From contig NZ_CP017702.1 in the NCBI RefSeq assembly GCF_002706745.1, forward strand, positions 1,736,001 through 1,800,000: a DNA stretch of 64,000 nt, given 5' to 3'. Of this stretch, positions 1 to 6,822 are shown piece after piece; position 1 is the first letter of the stretch, and the number at the start of each line of letters is the position of its first letter. The DNA is from Companilactobacillus farciminis KCTC 3681 = DSM 20184 (GTDB lineage: Bacteria; Bacillota; Bacilli; Lactobacillales; Lactobacillaceae). The notes under the pieces were generated by a model. It ran no database searches. It was not told the origin of the DNA and saw nothing but the letters and a program-made list of their open reading frames with translations. The translations under genes were made by a program, and so were the position numbers.

Positions 1-662
1 TTTCTAAATGCCAAAGCGAATGGTTCAACTTCTAGTTGTCCAGAAACAGTTAAGTTAGTTTCCTTCTTGAAGAAGTCTTGGCTGTAATCAACTTTGCCAT
101 CGTCAGTCTTAGGAACGTTGTTCATATCTAAAGTTGTAACTTCAAACATTTCACCGGCACCTTCAGCATCAGAACTAGTGATGATTGGTGTGTGAACGTA
201 AACGAAGTCATTGTGTTGTAAGTATTCGTGGATAGCAAAAGCAGCTAGTGAACGAATTCTAAAGACTGAGTAGAAAGTATTAGTTCTTGGACGCAAGTGA
301 GCTACTGTTCTCATAAATTCGTATGAGTGAGCTTTCTTTTGCAATGGATAATCAGCATCTGAAGAGCCTTCTTCAACTACTTCTGTAGCATGGATTTCAA
401 AAGGTTGTTGAGCTTTAGGTGTCAAAGCTAATTCACCAACAACTTTGATAGTTGTACTGATTGGGTACTTAACTACTTCAGCGTAGTTTTCCATGTCGCT
501 AGTCATAACAACTTGCACATTTTTGAAGAATGAACCATCGTTTAATTCGATAAATCCAACTCTCTTTGAACCTCTGATTGTACGAATCCAACCAGAAACA
601 GTGATCTTGTCACCGTCAGCAAATTCTTTTTTGTATAAATCTTTAACCAAAACGTTTTGCAT
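1..662 (-). CDS. asnS: Asparagine--tRNA ligase, N-terminal part (cut by window edge)
   Basis: The reverse strand encodes about 220 residues from an ATG at 660-662 and runs off the left edge. The product charges tRNA-Asn with asparagine in the cytoplasm. The visible part holds the N-terminal OB-fold anticodon-binding domain ([17 protein letters not shown] near residues 20-37, then [10 protein letters not shown]) and the start of the class II catalytic domain, with the motif-2-like stretch [17 protein letters not shown]. The pattern [10 protein letters not shown] followed by HLRPRTNTF is characteristic of AsnRS rather than AspRS. The gene follows a T-box leader with a terminator, so it is expected to be induced when uncharged tRNA-Asn accumulates. 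The C-terminal half, including motif 3, is outside the window. Confidence 0.93.
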   Translation of the reverse strand, partial: MQNVLVKDLYKKEFADGDKITVSGWIRTIRGSKRVGFIELNDGSFFKNVQVVMTSDMENYAEVVKYPISTTIKVVGELALTPKAQQPFEIHATEVVEEGSSDADYPLQKKAHSYEFMRTVAHLRPRTNTFYSVFRIRSLAAFAIHEYLQHNDFVYVHTPIITSSDAEGAGEMFEVTTLDMNNVPKTDDGKVDYSQDFFKKETNLTVSGQLEVEPFALAFR

Positions 663-689
663 TATTTTCTCCTTTTAAAATCCAGAATA

Positions 690-965
690 CTATAAACTAA
701 AAAAAAATCCTCCATCCCTAATAAAAGGGACGAAAGATCTTTTCCGCGGTACCACCCAAGTTTTTTGTAAAAAACACCTCAAAGTACATAAATATACTCT
801 CCAATTGTAACGCATTGGGTCACGTCCGTACCTACTCTACATGTGTATTTCAGCCAGAAATAACGAAGATGTTTTTCCTATATACCGACACGTTAAGTTC
901 TCACTTGCCTTAACTCCCTGTGGATAAAGTATACAGTACTCCTTCTTCTAATATTATTCATATTG
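690..965 (-). promoter_or_regulatory. T-box leader of asnS with intrinsic terminator
   Basis: The reverse strand carries the hallmark T-box core GGGTGGTACCGCGG at 745-758, the sequence that pairs with the NCCA end of uncharged tRNA. Directly downstream a hairpin (CGTCCC pairing with GGGATG around 712-735) followed by a run of T near 700-707 forms the terminator that competes with the antiterminator. The upstream part of about 200 nt is long enough for stem I and the other T-box stems. I did not assign the specifier codon with certainty; asparagine is inferred from the downstream gene. The leader ends about 30 nt before the asnS start. Confidence 0.9.
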
Positions 966-974
966 ATTTTCTTA

Positions 975-1004
975 AATGTAGCATATTTTCATACCAAATG
1001 TAAA
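975..1004 (-). promoter_or_regulatory. Putative promoter of the asnS T-box transcript
   Basis: On the reverse strand TTTACA (999-1004) and TACATT (975-980) are separated by 18 nt, a plausible sigma-A -35/-10 pair located just upstream of the T-box leader. It also lies upstream of the divergent hydrolase gene at 1039. Judged by eye only. Confidence 0.45.
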
Positions 1005-1038
1005 GTACAATAGAGAAGTATTTATAAGGGAGGATTTT

Positions 1039-1758
1039 ATGAAGAAAAAAGTCTGGAAATGGCTATTAGGAATTTTGATCTTCCTATTAGTAGCAATTTC
1101 AATAATGGTCGTTGTGGTTAAAAACAAAGAATATCAGCCAAGTCAAACAGCTATCTCCACTTCACAAGAAGCTTCGATCGTAGATAATGTTATTCGTTTC
1201 GAAGGTGACAATAACAAACCTAAAGTGATTTTTTATCCAGGAGCCTTAGTTGAACCAGCAAGTTACAGTATTTGGGCTCAAAAGGTGGCACAAGCTGGCT
1301 ATTCAGTTTATATCGTCCACTTCCCACTTGATTTGGCTGTTTTGAATAGTAACGCCGCTAATAAAATTTCTAAGAGCAACGGCTACGTTATCGGTGGTCA
1401 CTCACTTGGTGGAACGATGGCTGCCAAGTATGCCAAAAATAATCCTAATAATCTCAAGGGGCTGTTCTTTTTAGCAAGTTATCCTGAAAACAAAAATGAT
1501 TTACATGAAATAAATGTACCAGTTCTCTCACTAACTGCTACTAAAGACGGAGTTTTGAACCATACCAATTATCAGAAAACTAAAAAACTACTACCAAACA
1601 ATACAATTTATGAACAAATAAAAGGTGGCAATCATGCGGGCTTTGGTAGCTACGGCAAGCAAAGTGGCGATAATACCGCATCTATCAGTAATGCAAAACA
1701 GCAAAATATTATAAGCACACTTTTAATAAATTGGTTAAATGATTCAATTAGTGAATAA
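1039..1758 (+). CDS. Membrane-anchored alpha/beta hydrolase
   Basis: 239 residues with an N-terminal membrane anchor (residues 8-27, hydrophobic after MKKKVWKW) and an extracytoplasmic alpha/beta-hydrolase domain. The nucleophile elbow GGHSLGGT (GxSxG, near residue 120), FYPGALVEPASY as the oxyanion-loop region, a late aspartate (TKDG) and a histidine in GGNHAGFG near the C-terminus make a complete Ser-Asp-His triad. It resembles the small Abhydrolase_5-type proteins of lactobacilli; the substrate is unknown and could be an ester or lipid. A good ribosome site (GGGAGG) lies just before the ATG. The gene is divergent from asnS and is followed by another + strand gene after 83 bp. Confidence 0.75.
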   Translation: MKKKVWKWLLGILIFLLVAISIMVVVVKNKEYQPSQTAISTSQEASIVDNVIRFEGDNNKPKVIFYPGALVEPASYSIWAQKVAQAGYSVYIVHFPLDLAVLNSNAANKISKSNGYVIGGHSLGGTMAAKYAKNNPNNLKGLFFLASYPENKNDLHEINVPVLSLTATKDGVLNHTNYQKTKKLLPNNTIYEQIKGGNHAGFGSYGKQSGDNTASISNAKQQNIISTLLINWLNDSISE

Positions 1759-1759
1759 T

Positions 1760-1773
1760 ATAAAACGTTTTCA
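1760..1773. promoter_or_regulatory. Possible cre (CcpA) site, weak
   Basis: Reverse strand TGAAAACGTTTTAT matches 12 of 14 positions of the cre consensus TGWNANCGNTNWCA. It sits in the 83-bp gap before the gene at 1842, so catabolite control of that gene is possible. A single weak match to a degenerate motif is poor evidence. Confidence 0.3.
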
Positions 1774-1841
1774 TAATTTTCCACAAAAGCGCATACATTT
1801 TTGTTATACTAACATTAATCGTTACAATTTTTGGGGGAATT

Positions 1842-2534
1842 ATGACAGTCTTATTTAATGAAAAAATAAATTTAACTGAGGATGCAACTAGATTTATCAA
1901 TGAATATATCGACTATGTCAAAGAACTCAATCATAAAGATCTCTTTGAAGGATTAAAAGACAAACAAATTCTCAAGAACAAATTCATCTTCAAGATGTAC
2001 CAATTAGAAAATTTGGATTCCGCTATGGTCGATGTCCACGTTGCAAATAATCGTGTTTATATTTTAGCAAGTGTCTGGACTTCTAAAGTCATTACAATTG
2101 GCTCAATTCCTCTCACTCCTAAACTAAAACTAGCTCTATCAAATAATTATTATCCAAAACTAAGTATCACTGGTGGCTTCTTCAAACAAGTCGTACCGGA
2201 TGACTTTGACAAAGACAAGATTGTCGACGGCTTTGATCCTTATCAACTGACTTTAGAAATTCACAAAGCTGACATGACCGTCTACAAATCACAAAAAATC
2301 GATTCAGTCTACCACGCTGCTTTCAAGACTGAGAATAGCTTGATCACAGTATCCAAGAATTTAATGCGCTGTTTTGCGGTCTTTGGATTATTATTAGGCT
2401 TAGGATTCATGTTCTTAGGCTACATGTTAACTGGCTTACTAGTTATCATTGCCTTCTTCGGCGTAAACTCCTATACCCTAATAATTGCTGACACGCACAT
2501 GCAAACACAACCACAGCGACAAAGGATAAGTTAA
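1842..2534 (+). CDS. Uncharacterised protein with C-terminal membrane hairpin
   Basis: 230 residues, not recognised as any named family. The first 170 residues look soluble, with many charged residues and alternating beta-like stretches (MVDVHVANNRVYILASVW, then VITIGSIPL). Two adjacent hydrophobic segments follow (about residues 178-198 and 199-216), suggesting a cytoplasmic domain tethered by a C-terminal membrane hairpin. The start is an ATG with a GGGGG ribosome site eight bases upstream. A strong terminator follows the gene, so it is either monocistronic or the end of a transcript with the hydrolase at 1039. No function is proposed. Confidence 0.6.
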   Translation: MTVLFNEKINLTEDATRFINEYIDYVKELNHKDLFEGLKDKQILKNKFIFKMYQLENLDSAMVDVHVANNRVYILASVWTSKVITIGSIPLTPKLKLALSNNYYPKLSITGGFFKQVVPDDFDKDKIVDGFDPYQLTLEIHKADMTVYKSQKIDSVYHAAFKTENSLITVSKNLMRCFAVFGLLLGLGFMFLGYMLTGLLVIIAFFGVNSYTLIIADTHMQTQPQRQRIS

Positions 2535-2547
2535 TATACATTCATGT

Positions 2548-2596
2548 AAAAGCCTCATAAAAATGTTGGAAACTTCATTTTTATGGGGCTTTTTGC
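2548..2596 (+). terminator. Intrinsic terminator
   Basis: AAAAGCCTCATAAAAATG and CATTTTTATGGGGCTTTT form an 18-bp stem (one G-U pair) with a ten-base loop, ending in a T run. It closes the transcript of the gene ending at 2534 and shows that the ATG at 2583, inside the hairpin, is not the start of the next gene. Confidence 0.85.
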
Positions 2597-2681
2597 TGTG
2601 TTTTATAGTATTATTATGGTAAATATTTCTAAAAATGTTCGTTATTCACGAACAATGGGGGTTACGAAAGGGTGGTATATC

Positions 2682-4061
2682 TTGGAAAAAAAGTCATTAA
2701 ATAGGAGTCTGTCTTCAAGGCAAATGCAAATGATTGCTCTTGGTGGAACAATCGGTGTTGGTCTATTCATGGGTTCAGCTTCGACAATCAAATGGACAGG
2801 TCCTTCAGTTTTAATCGCATATGCTATTGCTGGTTTGATTTTGTACATGGTTATGCGTGCTTTAGGTGAAATGATTTACACGGATCCATCTACAGGTTCT
2901 TTTGCAAAATTCGGCTCCGAATACATCCATCCAGTTGTTGGCTATTTAACCGCTTGGAGTAACGTCTTCCAATGGCTAGTCGTTGGAATTTCTGAAGTAA
3001 TTGCTGTTGGAACTTACCTAGAATTTTGGTGGCCCAATTTGCCACAATGGCTCGTTGGGGTTGTCGTTGTCGCCACTCTTTGTCTAGCCAATTTAACTTC
3101 TGTTAAGGCTTATGGGGAAATGGAATTTTGGTTCTCATTGATCAAAGTCGTTACGATTATTTTCATGATTATCATGGGACTTTTAGTTATCTTATTCGGT
3201 CTTGGTAATAATGGCCAGCCCGTTGGTATCAGTAACCTTTGGACTAACGGTGGCTTCTTTACAGGTGGATTGAAAGGCTTTATCTTCGCTCTTTCAATCG
3301 TTGTCGCTTCTTATCAAGGTATCGAAGTTATTGGTATCACTGCTGGTGAAGCAGAAAATCCTCAAAGTAGTATCGTACATGCGATTCGGACTATCGTTGG
3401 AAGAATTTTAATTTTTTATATTGGTGCAATTTTTGTTATCGTTTCAATTTATCCTTGGAACAAATTAGGTACGATGGGCTCTCCATTTACCGAAACTTTT
3501 GCCAAAGTCGGAATTACCTTTGCAGCTGAGATCATCAATTTCGTCGTTTTAACAGCCGCTCTTTCTGGATGTAACTCAGGTATGTTCAGTGCCAGTCGAA
3601 TGCTTTACACACTTGGTCTAGAAAACAATTTACCAAAATCGTTCAAGAAAATTTCTAAAGCTGGTGTTCCTTATATCGCCGTTATCACTATTTCACTAGG
3701 TATTTTAATTGGTTTGATCATCAACTTCTTGCTTCCCGTCTTATTCCACACCCCTAGCGACGTTTTCGTAGTTGTTTACAGTTCCAGTGTCTTGCCAGGT
3801 ATGGTGCCTTGGTTTGTTATTTTGTTCAGTGAACTTCATTTCAGAAGGCTCAATAAAGACAAGATGAAGGACCATCCTTTCAAAATGCCACTCTACCCTC
3901 TAAGTAATTACTTAGCCATTGCGGCATTGCTAGTAATTTTAGTCTTCATGTTCTTAAATCCAGAAACAACTATTTCATTATTGATTGGGGTTGTTTTCTT
4001 GGTATTCATGACTTGCTTCTACTTTGTTCGTGAAAAATTTCAAACTCACAAGGAAAAATAA
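2682..4061 (+). CDS. Amino acid permease (APC superfamily, AAT family)
   Basis: 459 residues from a TTG start preceded by GGGTGG; upstream in-frame ATGs fall in or next to the terminator of the previous gene and lack a ribosome site. About 12 membrane segments, starting with the family signature MIALGGTIGVGLFMGSAS in TM1, followed by GEMIYTDPSTGSFAKFGSEY and SAFAGIE-like TM6 region (ASYQGIEVIGITAGEAENPQ). This is the proton-coupled amino acid transporter family of GabP, AnsP, CycA and LysP. The exact amino acid cannot be read from the sequence. A bidirectional terminator follows, and the next gene is convergent. Confidence 0.85.
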   Translation: MEKKSLNRSLSSRQMQMIALGGTIGVGLFMGSASTIKWTGPSVLIAYAIAGLILYMVMRALGEMIYTDPSTGSFAKFGSEYIHPVVGYLTAWSNVFQWLVVGISEVIAVGTYLEFWWPNLPQWLVGVVVVATLCLANLTSVKAYGEMEFWFSLIKVVTIIFMIIMGLLVILFGLGNNGQPVGISNLWTNGGFFTGGLKGFIFALSIVVASYQGIEVIGITAGEAENPQSSIVHAIRTIVGRILIFYIGAIFVIVSIYPWNKLGTMGSPFTETFAKVGITFAAEIINFVVLTAALSGCNSGMFSASRMLYTLGLENNLPKSFKKISKAGVPYIAVITISLGILIGLIINFLLPVLFHTPSDVFVVVYSSSVLPGMVPWFVILFSELHFRRLNKDKMKDHPFKMPLYPLSNYLAIAALLVILVFMFLNPETTISLLIGVVFLVFMTCFYFVREKFQTHKEK

Positions 4062-4066
4062 ACATC

Positions 4067-4111
4067 AAATAAGCTCAAGACAATCACTTTAGATTATCTT
4101 GAGCTTATTTA
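4067..4111. terminator. Bidirectional terminator between permease and nadD
   Basis: AAATAAGCTCAAGA and TCTTGAGCTTATTT form a perfect 14-bp stem with A/T tracts on both sides, serving the two convergent genes. It overlaps the last codons of nadD by a few bases. Confidence 0.85.
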
Positions 4112-4753
4112 CTTTTTATAAATCCCCTTATCCTTAATATACCAAGCCACGTCATCAGGAACGTAATACTTCAACGACTTACCTTCTCGAACTCGTTGTC
4201 TTATCACAGTTGAACTGATTTCAATCACTGGTGTATTGACCCACATGATTGGATATTGGGATTTTTTTTCGTAGCCTTTACGACAGACTCCGACAAAGTG
4301 GACTTCCTTAACTAATTCATCAATGTGCGACCATTTGGACAAATTCTCAACAATGTCATAACCGACGATTAAATAGTACTCAGTATTAGGATTGCGCTCT
4401 TTTAGCCGTTTGATTGTTTCATAAGTATAACTAACCCCACCTAGGTCAATATCAGTCATATCGAGTTGAAAATTGGGATTATCTCTAATGCCATATTTGA
4501 TCATATTGATACGGTCATCGACGCTGACTTTAGGAATGTAGCGACTAACTCCGCGATGTGGTGGCACCTTACTAGGAATAAATAAAATTTTATCCAAATT
4601 TAACTGTTCAAAAACTTGTTGAGCAATCATCAGATGTCCATTGTGAATTGGATTGAATGAACCACTGAGAATGCCGACATGTTTCTTTTTAAAATTAAAA
4701 TCTAATTGCGGTTGGACTTTGGTTCTAGTTAAAACTGCTCCAGCTGTATTCAT
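4109..4753 (-). CDS. nadD: Nicotinate-nucleotide adenylyltransferase
   Basis: 214 residues; transfers AMP from ATP to nicotinate mononucleotide in NAD synthesis. The nucleotidyltransferase signature GSFNPIHNGHL (HxGH, about residues 31-41) and the C-terminal ISSTVIRQRVREG (ISSTxIR) are both present, and IPSKVPPHRG matches the substrate-binding loop of NadD. I chose the ATG at 4753 because AGGCGAG precedes it; the upstream TTG at 4774 has no ribosome site. In other Firmicutes nadD is usually followed by yqeK, but here an IS-interrupted repeat and a convergent permease flank it. The window also has a putative niacin transporter (29302), the supplier of the same pathway. Confidence 0.92.
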   Translation of the reverse strand: MNTAGAVLTRTKVQPQLDFNFKKKHVGILSGSFNPIHNGHLMIAQQVFEQLNLDKILFIPSKVPPHRGVSRYIPKVSVDDRINMIKYGIRDNPNFQLDMTDIDLGGVSYTYETIKRLKERNPNTEYYLIVGYDIVENLSKWSHIDELVKEVHFVGVCRKGYEKKSQYPIMWVNTPVIEISSTVIRQRVREGKSLKYYVPDDVAWYIKDKGIYKK

Positions 4754-4850
4754 ATTTCTCGCCTGCTTTAACAAATTATCTTTTGTTATATATTATACCA
4801 ACTGTACAAAAAAATCTCCCACAACCAAATTTAGCTCTTTTTGAACTTGA

Positions 4851-4898
4851 ATCGGTGGTAACATGCCGTCCTCCATAGCAAAGCAAATTTGGCTGGAA
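4851..4898 (+). repeat. Structured intergenic repeat copy C, left part (split by IS)
   Basis: The segment has the repeat's 5' end (CCGTCCTCCATAGCAAAG, then TTTGGCTGGAA) and stops exactly where the IS begins. The rest of the copy resumes after the IS at 6595. The three bases GAA at 4896-4898 are repeated at 6595-6597 and are the target duplication. See the copies at 15098, 36719 and 37007. Confidence 0.85.
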
Positions 4899-4953
4899 TG
4901 CACTCTGCCTTGTCAAGTTGACATTTCAATAGAGTTAAAATTATAAAACATAT

Positions 4954-5847
4954 TTAAATGGCTTTATTCCGGTATTCCGCTGGAGTAAAGCCATTTATTT
5001 TGTCTGATCTATCTTGATTGTTAAAGTAATCTATTCCTTCTTTAACTAGATTCTTCAACTCTTCCAGCGTAGCTGGTGTAGGATGAAGATCCATCCAACG
5101 TAATTTAAAATCGTTCCACCAGCGTTCCATTGGTGAATTATCATAAGGAGTCCCTGGTCTGGACATACTTCTAGAAACTTTATGTTGTGCTAGTAATTTA
5201 TTAAAACTGTTAGCTACATAAGCTGACCCTCGGTCCGTATGGACCATAGGGTGCACGTCTCCTTCATTTTTAAATACTTCTTCAAACATGGTCATTTCAG
5301 CTTCTGCCGTCTCAGTGGGTGTTATTATGTATCCCAATAGAAAACGTCCATAAAGATCCAATATTCCACTTAGTCGTACTTTGTATCTTTTATTTGGTCC
5401 ATATTCTATTTGTGTTGAATCTGTTAGCCAAACTTCATTTGGCTTAGTAACTTTAAAATTTTGATCTAAGATATTATCTTGAATATATTTTTCTTCTTTT
5501 TCTTTTCTATTTATCTTTTTCTTCCGTACTTTACAAACAAGATTCAATTCATTCATTACTCTTCTTACTCGTTTTAATGATAATTTAAATCCTAGTTTAT
5601 TTTCGTGTATAAGATGAGTAAGTATTTTACCTGCTCCAACACTTCCATTGTGTTCTTCATATATTCTCTTAACATGTTTTTTTAGAGTTCTGTCTTGTTT
5701 TTCCCAGACAGTTTCTTTACGATTAATGCTTTTGTGATAGGCTTGTCGACTGACACCTATGTACTCTAATAGGATAGTTTCCCATCCATGATGGCTTTGA
5801 CATACTTCCTTTATCGCTTGGTAAGCATGCCTATGCTGTTTGTTCAC
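4954..5847 (-). CDS. IS3-family transposase orfB (DDE integrase core)
   Basis: 297 residues with an HTH_21-like N-terminal part (residues 40-95) and an rve-type DDE domain. The catalytic residues are visible as D in VWLTDSTQIEY (near 142), D in MVHTDRGSAY (near 204) and E in DNSPMERWWNDFK (near 240). The frame opens at a GTG overlapping the orfA stop as GTGA and is preceded by GGGGA, so it could be translated alone. The usual product is an OrfAB fusion made by -1 frameshifting at the A8 run upstream. The end of the gene contains a hairpin (TAAATGGCTTTA pairing with TAAAGCCATTTA) that may act as a terminator. Confidence 0.92.
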   Translation of the reverse strand: MNKQHRHAYQAIKEVCQSHHGWETILLEYIGVSRQAYHKSINRKETVWEKQDRTLKKHVKRIYEEHNGSVGAGKILTHLIHENKLGFKLSLKRVRRVMNELNLVCKVRKKKINRKEKEEKYIQDNILDQNFKVTKPNEVWLTDSTQIEYGPNKRYKVRLSGILDLYGRFLLGYIITPTETAEAEMTMFEEVFKNEGDVHPMVHTDRGSAYVANSFNKLLAQHKVSRSMSRPGTPYDNSPMERWWNDFKLRWMDLHPTPATLEELKNLVKEGIDYFNNQDRSDKINGFTPAEYRNKAI

Positions 5848-6524
5848 TCCCCACGCTGGATTTCTTCGAATTTTTTTTCAAAAGCCTCTATAGCGTTACG
5901 TTTATTTAATTCAGCCTTTAATTGTCTATTTTCTAGTTTTAATTTATCAACTTCTGTTAAACTCTTTTCTTTGACGTAACCTCTGCGTCCTCGCTTATCA
6001 GCGAGGGCAGAGTATCCTTGTTTCTTCACGATTAATACCCAATTGCGTACTTGTTGATAGGAAACTTGAAAATGTTCCGAAGCTTCAGAGTATGAATGTT
6101 TTTGAAGAGTTACGTATTCAACTACTTCAATTCTTTCTTCAAGAGTGGTTTTCTTCGACATTGTAACGACCTTCTTTCTAACAGGCGTAGCCTTGATTAG
6201 ATTCTTGTCATTATTATACTGTATTATCCAATATCTCAATTGTTTAGAAGAACGTAGTTTAAACTTTATAGATACTTCTTTAAGAGTCCCTTCGCCATTA
6301 AGATAAGCACTGACAGCTTGAATCTTAGTCTCATAACTATATTTCTTGGGAACTTGAGGGATTAATCCCTTTTCACCGTATGCTTGAAATAAGGTAAGCC
6401 AACCTCTAGCAGTAATAGGATTAACTCCGATTGATCTGCAATATTCTGTAAATATTATTTCTGACTTTACTTTCAAATAGTCTTTAATTATTTTTATCTT
6501 GAACTCTGATTCGTACTTCTTCAT
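5844..6524 (-). CDS. IS3-family transposase orfA (helix-turn-helix)
   Basis: 226 residues that bind the IS ends. Repeated helix-turn-helix units are visible: YCRSIGVNPITARGWLTLF (near 30-48), VSIKFKLRSSKQLRYWI (near 85-101) and ASEHFQVSYQQVRNWV (near 148-163), followed by a C-terminal coiled coil/leucine-zipper segment (VDKLKLENRQLKAELNKRN). I chose the ATG at 6524 because AAGGGA lies seven bases before it; an ATG at 6548 has no such site. The protein is longer than the orfA of IS150 (about 173 residues) owing to the extra HTH. It overlaps orfB by 4 bp. Confidence 0.9.
   Translation of the reverse strand: MKKYESEFKIKIIKDYLKVKSEIIFTEYCRSIGVNPITARGWLTLFQAYGEKGLIPQVPKKYSYETKIQAVSAYLNGEGTLKEVSIKFKLRSSKQLRYWIIQYNNDKNLIKATPVRKKVVTMSKKTTLEERIEVVEYVTLQKHSYSEASEHFQVSYQQVRNWVLIVKKQGYSALADKRGRRGYVKEKSLTEVDKLKLENRQLKAELNKRNAIEAFEKKFEEIQRGE
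5871..5878 (-). promoter_or_regulatory. Slippery A8 run for -1 frameshift OrfA to OrfAB
   Basis: On the reverse strand orfA reads TTT GAA AAA AAA TTC. The A AAA AAA heptamer in the zero frame allows slipping back by one, after which reading continues AAA ATT CGA in the orfB frame without a stop until the orfB end. In the orfB frame the first stop upstream (TGA) lies just before the run, so the frames overlap precisely here. This is the standard IS3-family arrangement. Confidence 0.75.
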
Positions 6525-6594
6525 AAAAAAATCCCTTCTGATTTTCATCTGAAATTATTCCATTTCATATGTCAACCACAAAGGGAGTATAGCA

Positions 6595-6749
6595 GAACAA
6601 TGTGGGCACGACTTGGAGCCTTTGCTAAGCCCAAGACCGGGCAAAGTCTTCAAGCTCGACCTTATTCTAAGCAATAAATTGCTAAGAATAATTTCACATT
6701 TGAGCCAATTTGCTTTGCTATTCCGGACTAGATTAATAATTATCTTTTT
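6595..6749 (+). repeat. Structured intergenic repeat copy C, right part
   Basis: The remainder of the IS-split copy, starting with the second GAA of the target duplication. Helix P2 pairs CTTGGAG/CTTCAAG and CTTTGC/GCAAAG; helix P3 pairs TTATTCTAAGCAA/TTGCTAAGAATAA; the closing arm CACATTTGAGCC...GGACT pairs with the left part beyond the IS. The lower helix is AATGTG/CACATT here, against GTAGTG/CACTAC in copies A and B, with the same GGAAC/TG internal loop between helices. Confidence 0.85.
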
Positions 6750-6765
6750 AATTTCAACAAACAAA

Positions 6766-6822
6766 AACACTTACTTAGATAAGAGTTAGTCAACTTTATC
6801 TAAGTAAGTGTTATTTTTGATA
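6766..6822. terminator. Terminator hairpin between repeat C and patB
   Basis: AACACTTACTTAGATAA and TTATCTAAGTAAGTGTT pair over about 17 bp, followed by a T run on the + strand and a T-rich tract on the reverse strand. It ends the patB transcript (reverse strand) and lies about 20 nt after the 3' end of repeat copy C (+ strand). Confidence 0.8.

Larger units (their letters stand above)
4899..6594 (-). mobile_element. IS3-family (IS150-like) insertion sequence, apparently intact
   Basis: A 1,696-bp element bounded by TG...CA. The imperfect terminal inverted repeats are visible: TGCACTCTGCC...GTTGACAT at the left and, on the opposite strand, TGCTATACTCCC...GTTGACAT at the right. A 3-bp target duplication GAA flanks it. 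Both transposase frames (5844-6524 and 4954-5847) are open, with a slippery A8 run between them. Insertion occurred inside repeat copy C, whose halves rejoin into a normal repeat once the IS and one GAA are removed. The element is longer than a typical IS150 (about 1.4 kb) because orfA is long. Confidence 0.88.

Noticed and set aside
2583..2681. Upstream extension of the amino acid permease to ATG 2583
   Set aside because: The ATG lies inside the terminator hairpin of the preceding gene and the extra residues do not fit the family; the TTG at 2682 has a ribosome site.
6555..6770. Open frame of 71 codons on the reverse strand at the repeat C right part
   Set aside because: It is an accidental frame across the structured repeat and terminator; similar accidental frames arise in copies B and D (36606-36806, 36778-36975, 37017-37319) but with different proteins, so there is no coding conservation.
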